Below, one piece after another: positions 1 through 5,097 of a DNA stretch of 5,097 nucleotides. The DNA lies in contig QIDY01000013.1 of assembly GCA_003228495.1 (NCBI GenBank), positions 1 to 5,097 of the forward strand, in the 5' to 3' direction. Every line of letters starts with the position of its first letter. Position 1 is the stretch's first letter. The notes beneath the pieces were generated by a model. The model was given only the letters and a program-made list of their open reading frames with translations, was not told the origin of the DNA and did not search any database. The stretch comes from Nitrospirota bacterium (GTDB taxonomy: Bacteria; Nitrospirota; Nitrospiria; Nitrospirales; UBA8639). Position numbers and translations under genes: made by a program.

Positions 1-300
1 ACCTTTGGCCATGGTACTCCTGCGCCGTTTGATGCACCAAAACACCTGGTCGTTCAAGGCCTATACCACTATACGCGAAACCCAATGTATGGAGGCGTCC
101 TCACTCTCCTCTTTGGCTGGATAGCCCTCTTTCCTTCTCCTCCCCTTCTCTTCTATGGTCTTTCGGTTGGATTATGTCTTCATCTGTTTGTCGTATTCTA
201 CGAGGAACCTCACCTCCAGAAGGTCTTTAGAACCTCTTATGACGAATACCGCACACAAGTAGGACGCTGGGTTCCTATCATGAGTAGGAATCATCAGTAG
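1..300 (+). CDS. Membrane methyltransferase, isoprenylcysteine carboxyl methyltransferase (ICMT)/PEMT-like, C-terminal part
   Basis: The reading frame is open from the first base and ends at TAG 298-300, leaving 99 residues; the N-terminus lies outside the window. The residues GTPAPFDAPKHLVVQGLY, then RNPMY at about 26-30, then a hydrophobic stretch (VLTLLFGWIALF and LLFYGLSVGLCLHLFVVF), then EEP at 68-70 and a closing YDEYRTQVGRWVP form the usual C-terminal signature of bacterial ICMT/phospholipid-methyltransferase-like proteins. In this family the RNPMY-like and EE/RW motifs frame the S-adenosylmethionine site at the membrane face. The ATG at 85 is an internal Met of the RNPMY motif, not the start. 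The substrate cannot be told: bacterial members act on isoprenoid, lipid or unknown acceptors. The typical final VPRW is VGRW here, a minor change. No operon link to the next gene is visible, because about 300 bases separate them. Confidence 0.85.
   Translation, partial: TFGHGTPAPFDAPKHLVVQGLYHYTRNPMYGGVLTLLFGWIALFPSPPLLFYGLSVGLCLHLFVVFYEEPHLQKVFRTSYDEYRTQVGRWVPIMSRNHQ
272..290 (+). repeat. Short inverted repeat at the 3' end of the methyltransferase gene
   Basis: TTCCTA (272-277) and TAGGAA (285-290) form a perfect 6-bp stem around a 7-base loop, over the last codons of the methyltransferase. The octamer AGTAGGAA occurs at 283-290 and again at 296-303, a direct repeat with a 13-base period. 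No run of T follows, so this is not a standard intrinsic terminator. It may be an mRNA 3'-end hairpin or chance. Confidence 0.25.
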
Positions 301-605
301 GAAAAGGAAAAATTTTCGGTACTGTTATTCAATTAACAATTTCTTTAAACAGTATGAGTTGTTTTATGTGGTGGGGGATGAGCGGGCTCAAGCGGCGGCT
401 GATCAAGCCCCTGATTTTTCGAGATTGATTCGGAATGGCTTGCCCCTGAAGACCTCCTAAGTGTATAAACTTGTTCCCCGTAGCTTATGCTATGAGGTTA
501 CCATTCAGGCCTATTCTGAGTGTTATCGAAGGGTTCCCCCTTTGAAAAATGGGGTTAGGGAAATTTTGTAATGGATTTTTCAAGGCAAAGGATTTCTAAA
601 CCAAG
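301..605. other. Intergenic stretch without a convincing gene
   Basis: No reading frame here combines a start, a ribosome binding site and recognisable protein content. The longest open piece on the + strand (about 338-460, reading FYVVGDERAQAAADQAPDF in part) has no ATG start and no recognisable family, so it could at most be a decayed fragment. A 7-bp inverted repeat, TACTGTT (320-326) and AACAGTA (348-354), spans an AT-rich loop. The right half contains the palindromic G/C-run element described separately. No clear sigma-70 promoter was found for the downstream lipoprotein frame. Confidence 0.5.
531..585. repeat. Degenerate palindromic intergenic repeat-like element
   Basis: A C-run (536-540) is followed by TTTGAAAAATGGGG (541-554), TTAGGG (555-560) and AAATTTT. 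This resembles, in degraded form, the dispersed intergenic element with the pattern CCCCCTTTGAAAAAGGGGG-TTAGGGGG-ATTT, which I recall from several bacterial phyla. The CCCC and GGGG arms can pair across TTTGAAAAAT. A second inverted repeat pairs TTGAAAAAT (542-550) with ATTTTTCAA (575-583). The assignment rests on recalled similarity; only one copy is in the window. Confidence 0.35.
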
Positions 606-731
606 ATGACTACATTCACGCGCAACTGCATCTGGGCGCCATTGTTGTTTGCTGGGTTGGTATTAACCGGCTGTCAAACGCCTATAGGCGTTTCCCGAGT
701 TGATCCGCTGACTGTCCATCAACAGCTGTGA
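606..731 (+). CDS. Lipoprotein signal-peptide fragment, the detached N-terminus of the downstream alpha/beta-hydrolase
   Basis: This is a 41-codon frame from ATG 606 to TGA 729-731. The first residues (MTTFTRNCIWAP) have a positively charged n-region (R6). A hydrophobic core LLFAGLVL then leads into the lipobox L-T-G-C, with the acceptor cysteine at residue 23 (TGT 672-674). Residue +2 is Gln, not Asp, so by the usual rule the product would be sorted to the outer membrane. After the Cys comes QTPIGVSRVDPLTVHQQL and then the stop. An in-frame TAA at 597-599 makes ATG 606 the first possible Met in this frame. A weak purine-rich stretch (AAAGGA, about 587-592) lies further upstream than ideal. 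The peptide has no mature domain of its own, and its last residues run naturally into the TKNVLSA start of the next frame. I therefore read it as the N-terminus of one interrupted gene, although a genuine mini-lipoprotein cannot be excluded. Confidence 0.7.
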   Translation: MTTFTRNCIWAPLLFAGLVLTGCQTPIGVSRVDPLTVHQQL

Positions 732-733
732 CC
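726..733 (+). other. Frameshift junction: GTGA overlap of TGA stop and GTG start
   Basis: The upstream frame reads CTG (726-728) then TGA (729-731). The hydrolase frame reads GTG (728-730) then ACC (731-733). Removing the two bases TG, or adding one base, joins HQQL directly to TKNVLSA. The local sequence CTGTG suggests duplication of a TG dinucleotide. No Shine-Dalgarno sequence lies in front of GTG 728. There is no heptamer of the X XXY YYZ type just before the stop, so a classical -1 programmed shift is not apparent. Termination-reinitiation at GTGA remains possible. Confidence 0.65.
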
Positions 734-2449
734 AAAAATGTCCTATCTGCCCATGTACCGAGCATCTTCACTGAAAATGTGCTGCATCAATATGATCTTA
801 CAAAGACATTTGGATGGCGACCGGAGACCGCACTGGCGAAGCTGCATACCATCCTTTTACAAGAGACCATTCGCTCGGAGGAGGCGTTTGCCCTGGCCGA
901 ATTATCCTTTCTTCATGCGGAAGAGGCGAAAAAACGTGAATATTTTTTAGCCTCGGCCCTGTATGCCTTTCTCTTTCTTTTCCCTGAAGATCACAAGCAA
1001 GCCCCAAACCCCTTCGATCCTCGTCTTCGGATCGCCTCTGATCTCTACAATCGAGGAATTACGTCCGCGTTTGCCTCAGATGATGGATCACACGTCCTTC
1101 TTCAATCCCAAGTCTATGAGCTCCCTTTTGGAGAACTTGAGGTCAGCATGGTAGAAGAGTCGCTTCGTTGGGGGAATCGCCAGTTAGTTCACTTTATTCC
1201 CGTGGCTGAATTGGAAGTTGAGGGCTTGCGCAACCGGTACCGCTACCCGGGCATTGGCGCGCCTTTAGCAGCGGACCAGGTCGCAACGGAACCTGGAAAG
1301 GGTTTAGCCGTCGCGAAAATGAAAGTACCAGTCACTGCGGTTTTATCGGTGGATAGACTATTGCAACAACTGCAAACAGGGAAAGTACGCGCTTCTCTTG
1401 AGTTGTATGTCGCTTATAGGGAACAAGCAATTACGATTCATGGGCGGAGGATTCCCCTTGAAGTTGAAATGACTTCGGCTCTAGCGGCCAGTCTCAGTGA
1501 ATCCCCAGTATGGAAGCGAGAGCTTCAAGGATTTTTCCTCGGTGATTTGGCGACCAGAATGCCGACACAGCTCGCCGGATTGCAACCCTATCGCCCGGGT
1601 CGTATCCCTGTCGTGTTTGTCCATGGCACGGCTTCCAGTGCGGGCCGTTGGGCGCAAATGTTGAATGATTTAATGAACGACCCGTGCATTCGTGGCCGGT
1701 TTCAATTTTGGTTTTTCACCTATGACACCGGCAACCCTATTCTGTATTCCGCCATGCTTCTTCGGAAAACGTTGGATACCGTTGTCAGTGAGCTGGATCC
1801 TCAGCAACAAGACTCCACTCTGAGGGATATGGTTGTCATTGGTCATAGTCAAGGTGGGCTGTTAACGAAGCTCATTGCTGTTGACCCACAATCGACACTC
1901 TGGGACCGTTTTAGCGATGAGCCTCTTGAGGCCATGAACCTACCTGAAGAGACAAGGAACCTCATGAAAGGAGCATTTTTTTTCAAGCCACTTCCCTATG
2001 TGACACGTGTCGTGTTTATTTCCACACCACATCGTGGGAGTTATGTCGCCGGGAGTTGGATTTCACATCAGCTGACTCGCTTTATCACACTCCCCGGACG
2101 GCTGGTTTCCGGCATTGCCGATATAGTCACTCAAAACAAAACAATGGCTTTAAAATTCCAAAGCGGAAGTTTCAGTAGCGTAGATTCTATGACCCCCGGC
2201 AGTCCTTTGATGACAACGCTGGCACCCATGCCCATTGCCCCCGGTGTGGCAGCGCATTCCATCATTGCTGTGAAAGGGGATGGACCGAAGGAAGAGGGGA
2301 TGGATGGCGTGGTGGCTTACTCCAGTGCTCACCTTGAGGATATGGATTCGGAGTTGGTAGTGCGTTCGGGGCACTCTTCTCAGGGAAATCCACATACGAT
2401 TGAGGAAGTCCGCCGCATCCTGCTCTTACATGCAGGGCAGCAGTGTTAA
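728..2449 (+). CDS. Alpha/beta-hydrolase (lipase/esterase-like), probably the body of a lipoprotein
   Basis: A 573-residue alpha/beta-hydrolase, likely a serine esterase or lipase acting on an unknown ester or lipid. Residues 1-280 form a helical and mixed N-terminal region without a motif I can name. The hydrolase core starts at about 292 with IPVVFVHGTASSAGRW, where HG (299-300) is the oxyanion-hole motif. The nucleophile elbow is IGHSQGG, with Ser374. Then come ISTPHRGS (431-438), a likely acid in EGMDGVV (Asp526), and a likely catalytic His in VRSGHSSQ (His549), followed by a closing IEEVRRILLLH. A complete Ser-Asp-His triad can thus be proposed, so the domain looks intact. The GTG start at 728 is doubtful: it has no ribosome binding site, overlaps the stop of the lipoprotein-signal frame, and the next Met is more than 130 residues in. 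The true product is probably a lipoprotein of about 613 residues. As written, this frame lacks any export signal. The substrate is unknown. Confidence 0.85.
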   Translation: MTKNVLSAHVPSIFTENVLHQYDLTKTFGWRPETALAKLHTILLQETIRSEEAFALAELSFLHAEEAKKREYFLASALYAFLFLFPEDHKQAPNPFDPRLRIASDLYNRGITSAFASDDGSHVLLQSQVYELPFGELEVSMVEESLRWGNRQLVHFIPVAELEVEGLRNRYRYPGIGAPLAADQVATEPGKGLAVAKMKVPVTAVLSVDRLLQQLQTGKVRASLELYVAYREQAITIHGRRIPLEVEMTSALAASLSESPVWKRELQGFFLGDLATRMPTQLAGLQPYRPGRIPVVFVHGTASSAGRWAQMLNDLMNDPCIRGRFQFWFFTYDTGNPILYSAMLLRKTLDTVVSELDPQQQDSTLRDMVVIGHSQGGLLTKLIAVDPQSTLWDRFSDEPLEAMNLPEETRNLMKGAFFFKPLPYVTRVVFISTPHRGSYVAGSWISHQLTRFITLPGRLVSGIADIVTQNKTMALKFQSGSFSSVDSMTPGSPLMTTLAPMPIAPGVAAHSIIAVKGDGPKEEGMDGVVAYSSAHLEDMDSELVVRSGHSSQGNPHTIEEVRRILLLHAGQQC

Positions 2450-2543
2450 ACTACGGGACTCATGTTAAATTCATTTGTGTTCATCCACATTGGATTGTCC
2501 AAAGCTGGGGATCCTAGCGCCGCAATAACAAGTTGAGAAATAT

Positions 2544-3599
2544 ATGATTCTTGCCGGTGACATTGGGGGGACCAAAATCAATTTAGCCCTCTACGATTGG
2601 GATAAGGAACGGGTCGATCCGATCCGTGAAGATACCGTTTGGACTGCCGATTATGAGTCCCTGGAGGAAGTCCTCACCGAGTTTCTTGAAGAGCCCACCT
2701 CTGCAGAACCCGATCCGGATGATCCGCTAGAGGAGACCGAAGACTCCTCCACAAAACCTTCGTCCTCCGAAAGCCCTTTGACAGCCGCCTGTTTTGGCGT
2801 ACCGGGACCGGTGTCGAACAACACCTGTCGCACCACCAATATTCCATGGATGATAGAAGGCGACAAGTTGGCCGCATTTTTAAACGTTCCTCATGTCCGG
2901 TTGTTGAACGATTTGGAAGCCACAGGCTATGGCCTTCAACTTTTGCAACCAGACGAACTTGAAGATCTCAATCCTGATGCCCCGTCCCCGCCTCCTGATG
3001 GAACGCGAGCGCTATTAGCGGCAGGAACCGGCTTGGGAGAATCACTGCTCCTATGGACAGGGAAGGAATATCATATTTGTCCATCAGAAGGAGGGCATGC
3101 TGATTTTGCTCCAAATAATGATTTGGAGATCGAGCTCTTGCGCTATATACGCACGACCTATTTGCATGTGAGTTATGAACGGGTACTCTCTGGACCTGGC
3201 TTGCATCTCATTTATCAATTCTTGCGCGATACCAAGAAAAACGAACCCACCTGGTTTGCGGAAAAACTCCCAACTGGTGATCCTGCTACATTTATTGCTG
3301 AAGCCGGGCTCGAAGGGAAACCCGATATTTGTAAAAACGCGCTCCAAATGTTTGTGTCCATCTACGGTGCAGAAGCGGGGAATATGGCGCTGAAGACCTT
3401 GGCGATGGGAGGGGTGTATATTGGGGGAGGAATCGCACCAAAGATCTTGCCCGCACTTCAGGATGGAACCTTGATGAAATCTTTTTTAGCCAAGGGCCGC
3501 TATAAACGATTACTCAGCAAGATACCTGTTCGGGTTATTTTGAATCCTCACACTGCCTTACTTGGGGCCGCTTCCATGGCCGCCGGGATGACAGCCTAG
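2544..3599 (+). CDS. glk: Glucokinase
   Basis: Cytosolic glucokinase of the bacterial Glk family (PF02685 type), which phosphorylates glucose with ATP to glucose 6-phosphate. At 351 residues it is slightly longer than the common 320-340. Motifs in order are the phosphate-binding DIGGTK at 6-11; ACFGVPGPV at 82-90; CRTTNIPW at 95-102; LLNDLEATGYG at 120-130 with the catalytic base Asp123; AAGTGLGE at 159-166; SEGGHADF at 181-188 with Glu182 and His185 for glucose; SYERVLSGPGL at 210-220 with Glu212; and the C-terminal GGVYIGGGIAPK at 289-300 for the nucleotide. All key residues are present. Residues about 49-78 are an acidic, Ser/Pro/Glu-rich insert before ACFG, and 136-153 is a second Pro/Asp-rich loop; both look like surface extensions. 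The ATG at 2544 has only a weak GAG (2535-2537) upstream, but it places DIGGTK at the normal distance from the N-terminus. rpiA follows after 24 bases, so the two are probably co-transcribed. Confidence 0.96.
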   Translation: MILAGDIGGTKINLALYDWDKERVDPIREDTVWTADYESLEEVLTEFLEEPTSAEPDPDDPLEETEDSSTKPSSSESPLTAACFGVPGPVSNNTCRTTNIPWMIEGDKLAAFLNVPHVRLLNDLEATGYGLQLLQPDELEDLNPDAPSPPPDGTRALLAAGTGLGESLLLWTGKEYHICPSEGGHADFAPNNDLEIELLRYIRTTYLHVSYERVLSGPGLHLIYQFLRDTKKNEPTWFAEKLPTGDPATFIAEAGLEGKPDICKNALQMFVSIYGAEAGNMALKTLAMGGVYIGGGIAPKILPALQDGTLMKSFLAKGRYKRLLSKIPVRVILNPHTALLGAASMAAGMTA

Positions 3600-3623
3600 A
3601 GAAAATATCCCCTGAACAATTCC

Positions 3624-4325
3624 ATGTCTTTGTTGACTCCCGATCAACACAAAGCTCAGGCTGCCCAGAAAGCCGTTGAATACATTCAGGACGGTCACAT
3701 TCTCGGATTAGGTACCGGCTCGACGGTACATCATTTCTTAACTGCCCTGGGGGAACGCATACAGGCCGGACTTCGCGTTCGAGGGGTGCCAACCTCTCAA
3801 GTCACAGCAACCTATGCTACGCAGCTTGGCATTCCCCTACTGGGCAACGATGAACCCTGGGATATTGATGTGGCAATAGATGGTGCAGACCAAGTCGATC
3901 CGCAACTCAATCTCATCAAAGGTGGCGGAGGGGCGTTGCTCCGGGAGAAAATTGTGGCTCGAGCAGCCAAGCAATTTATCGTGATTGTCGATCAGGCCAA
4001 ACACCGGCCACATCTGGGCTTGCCGTTTCTTTTACCCGTAGAAATTCTTTCCTTCGGTTGGCGAACCACGCAACGGCAGCTGGAGAAAATGGGATGGCCG
4101 GCACCTCGGCGAGAACAAACGGGACAACCCTGCATGACCGATAACGGGAATTACATTGTCGACATCCAAATTCCAGACATTGCAGATCCTTCGTCTCTCG
4201 AATCAGCCCTCCTTCACCTTCCAGGCGTGGTCGAATGCGGCCTCTTTGTCCAAATGGCCTCTCTCGTCATTACCGGAACCGACCAGGGCACCCGTCTCAC
4301 TTCGGCTTCTAATATTTCCTCTTAA
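3624..4325 (+). CDS. rpiA: Ribose-5-phosphate isomerase A
   Basis: Interconverts ribose 5-phosphate and ribulose 5-phosphate in the non-oxidative pentose phosphate pathway; cytosolic. The 233 residues fit the family's usual 215-235. Visible motifs are GLGTGST at 28-34 (phosphate loop), GVPTSQVTATYA at 54-65, DVAIDGADQ at 82-90 with Asp86 and Asp89, NLIKGGGGALLREKIVA at 96-112 with Lys99 and the catalytic Glu108, IVDQAKH at 121-127, LPVEILSFGW at 137-146, TDNGNYIVD at 172-180 and the C-terminal PGVVECGLF. The usual DGADE is DGADQ here, a conservative change outside the essential acid (Glu108). ATG 3624 has no clear Shine-Dalgarno sequence, and the gene lies 24 bases after glk, which suggests expression coupled to glk. 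Together they supply hexose and pentose phosphates. Confidence 0.97.
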   Translation: MSLLTPDQHKAQAAQKAVEYIQDGHILGLGTGSTVHHFLTALGERIQAGLRVRGVPTSQVTATYATQLGIPLLGNDEPWDIDVAIDGADQVDPQLNLIKGGGGALLREKIVARAAKQFIVIVDQAKHRPHLGLPFLLPVEILSFGWRTTQRQLEKMGWPAPRREQTGQPCMTDNGNYIVDIQIPDIADPSSLESALLHLPGVVECGLFVQMASLVITGTDQGTRLTSASNISS

Positions 4326-4335
4326 TATCTCAATC

Positions 4336-4361
4336 ATCGAAATGGCATACCCGATTTTTTT
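4336..4361 (+). terminator. Weak intrinsic-terminator candidate after rpiA
   Basis: ATCG (4336-4339) can pair with CGAT (4352-4355) and GG (4344-4345) with CC (4350-4351), leaving a 4-base bulge and a CATA loop. A run of seven T (4355-4361) follows at once. The T-run and the position 11 bases after the rpiA stop fit an intrinsic terminator, but the stem is short and interrupted, so the call is weak. Confidence 0.3.
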
Positions 4362-4439
4362 CGTCTGTAGGCAAAGTATTCCACACATACCCATGCGGGT
4401 GATAAGATACAACGATCTGTTCATTCTATGAGGAAAAGT

Positions 4440-4456
4440 CCAAGCCCGCGGCTTGG
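4440..4456 (+). promoter_or_regulatory. Hairpin in the leader of the DegP/HtrA gene
   Basis: CCAAGCC (4440-4446) and GGCTTGG (4450-4456) form a perfect 7-bp, GC-rich stem around a CGC loop. It ends 32 bases before the ribosome binding site. No T-run follows, so it is not an intrinsic terminator. It could stabilise the mRNA 5' end or serve as a protein or RNA target; the function is unknown. Confidence 0.4.
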
Positions 4457-4488
4457 GAGACGCCTTACAAAAACCGATATACACACCA

Positions 4489-4495
4489 TAAGGAG
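4489..4495 (+). promoter_or_regulatory. Ribosome binding site of the DegP/HtrA gene
   Basis: TAAGGAG lies 6 bases before ATG 4502. It is the only strong Shine-Dalgarno sequence in the window and fixes the protease start. Confidence 0.85.
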
Positions 4496-4501
4496 TCGTA
4501 C

Positions 4502-5097
4502 ATGAGAGAGGTGGGAATTTCAGGAAGGCCAAAAGGAAAGTGTGCAAAGCAATTGGTGATTGGGATGATCGTCTGTGGATTGCTCGGATTTACACAAATC
4601 CAGTGTTCGGAAGCACCATCTCACACCCCTTCAGCTAACATTTCGTCTGACAGTATGGCTACGGCCACACCCCAGGCAGCGGTAGCTCTCGCGTCAGACG
4701 CTCCTCCTATTGTCAAAGTATCCACGCCTCTTCTCGCTTCGAATGAGACGTTTATAAAGGTTGCCAAAGATGCCATGGCCTCCGTGGTGAATATTTCCGC
4801 CACCAAACAGACCACAATGCAAAACCCCAATAATCCTTTTTTTGATGACCCGTTTTTCCGCCGGTTTTTCGGGGAAGAATTTGAGCGCCGAAGAAAGCAG
4901 CCACAAAAACGACGGGAACAAGGCATTGGCTCAGGCGTCATCGTGTCCGATGAAGGCTACATCGTGACGAATAATCATGTCGTGGAACAAGCGGATGAAT
5001 TCATGGTGCTGTTAGGGGATAAACGAAAATTCCCAGCCAAATTGATCGGCACTGATCCGAAAACGGATTTAGCGGTCATAAAAATTGACGCCACCGG
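4502..5097 (+). CDS. DegP/HtrA-family serine endoprotease, N-terminal part
   Basis: The frame is open from ATG 4502 to the window end (198 full codons), so the 3' part is missing. The product is a periplasmic trypsin-like protease/chaperone of the HtrA family (DegP/DegQ/DegS type, often named Do), which degrades misfolded envelope proteins. The N-terminus has basic residues then a hydrophobic segment, about 18-30 (LVIGMIVCGLLGF), acting as signal peptide or anchor. Cys35 is present, but TQIQC is not a proper lipobox. A low-complexity Ala/Ser/Thr/Pro linker covers about 36-75. The protease domain begins near 83 (FIKVAKDAMASVVNIS), followed by the LA-loop region NPFFDDPFFRRFFGEEF (110-128) and a very basic stretch (129-139). 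GIGSGVIVS is at 141-149, the catalytic His159 is in TNNHVV and Asp189 is in TDPKTDLAVIKI. The catalytic Ser (GNSGGP motif) and the PDZ domains would lie beyond the window. A strong ribosome binding site supports the start. Confidence 0.95.
   Translation, partial: MREVGISGRPKGKCAKQLVIGMIVCGLLGFTQIQCSEAPSHTPSANISSDSMATATPQAAVALASDAPPIVKVSTPLLASNETFIKVAKDAMASVVNISATKQTTMQNPNNPFFDDPFFRRFFGEEFERRRKQPQKRREQGIGSGVIVSDEGYIVTNNHVVEQADEFMVLLGDKRKFPAKLIGTDPKTDLAVIKIDAT

Larger units (their letters stand above)
4326..4501 (+). other. Intergenic region and 5' leader of the DegP gene
   Basis: This 176-base gap holds no supported gene. From left to right it contains a weak terminator-like structure (4336-4361), a small ACCC-ATGC-GGGT palindrome (4389-4400), a possible -10-like TAAGAT (4403-4408) without a good -35 box, a strong 7-bp hairpin (4440-4456) and the ribosome binding site of the protease gene (4489-4495). 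A promoter for the protease is expected here, but I cannot place it with confidence. No sigma-E type signature was recognised. Confidence 0.5.

Noticed and set aside
320..354. TACTGTT/AACAGTA inverted repeat as a terminator of the methyltransferase gene
   Set aside because: The arms are AT-rich, the loop is 21 bases and no T-run follows, so terminator function is not supported.
354..428. Small frame MSCFMWWGMSGLKRRLIKPL on the + strand
   Set aside because: It is only 24 codons, lacks a ribosome binding site and has no recognisable family; likely chance.
542..572. Possible sigma-70 promoter, TTGAAA (542-547) and TGTAAT (567-572)
   Set aside because: The spacer is 19 bases and the boxes lie inside the palindromic repeat-like element, so the match is too weak to call.
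4429..4460. TGAGGAAAAGTCC resembles the conserved GAGGAAAGTCC block of RNase P RNA
   Set aside because: Only this short block matches. It has an extra A, the flanking conserved RNase P sequences and helices are absent, and the gap is too short for a full RNA.
4203..4547. Open frame of 114 codons on the minus strand across the rpiA-degP gap
   Set aside because: It overlaps the rpiA 3' end and the start of the protease gene, shows no recognisable motif, and has no supporting start signal.
4621..4941. Open frame of 106 codons on the minus strand
   Set aside because: It lies wholly inside the DegP/HtrA coding sequence, which has clear family motifs and a strong ribosome binding site; it is an antisense shadow.

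Overview
The window is a stretch of bacterial chromosome with all genes on the + strand and a roughly balanced base composition. The genes look like those of a Gram-negative bacterium: a lipoprotein signal, a periplasmic DegP/HtrA protease, and cytosolic glucokinase and ribose-5-phosphate isomerase. The protein style (the Glk plus RpiA pairing, an HtrA protease with an N-terminal signal segment, a large lipoprotein-type alpha/beta hydrolase) is reminiscent of Nitrospirota, possibly Nitrospira. That taxonomic guess is inference from memory and was not tested.

Layout. Positions 1-300 are the C-terminal end of a membrane methyltransferase of the isoprenylcysteine carboxyl methyltransferase/PEMT type, cut by the window edge. 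Positions 301-605 hold no convincing gene. They contain a degenerate C-run/TTTGAAAAA/G-run palindromic element and a short inverted repeat. Positions 606-2449 encode an alpha/beta-hydrolase (lipase/esterase type) in two pieces. A 41-codon reading frame carries a lipoprotein signal peptide and ends in TGA. The 573-codon hydrolase frame starts at a GTG that overlaps that stop (GTGA, 728-731) and has no ribosome binding site of its own. The two parts read as one protein interrupted by a 2-base excess (or 1-base loss), and this is the most interesting observation here.

Positions 2544-3599 encode glucokinase (Glk), which has an unusual acidic, Ser/Pro-rich insert. After 24 bases comes ribose-5-phosphate isomerase A (RpiA, 3624-4325). 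Together they feed glucose into hexose phosphate and link the pentose phosphate pool to ribose 5-phosphate, so they probably form a small sugar-phosphate operon. A weak terminator-like structure follows rpiA. A 176-base gap then contains a strong small hairpin and a good Shine-Dalgarno sequence in front of a DegP/HtrA serine protease that runs off the right edge (4502-5097).

Apart from the split hydrolase, these are ordinary housekeeping and envelope genes. I see no mobile element, CRISPR array, RNA gene or clearly new multi-gene system.
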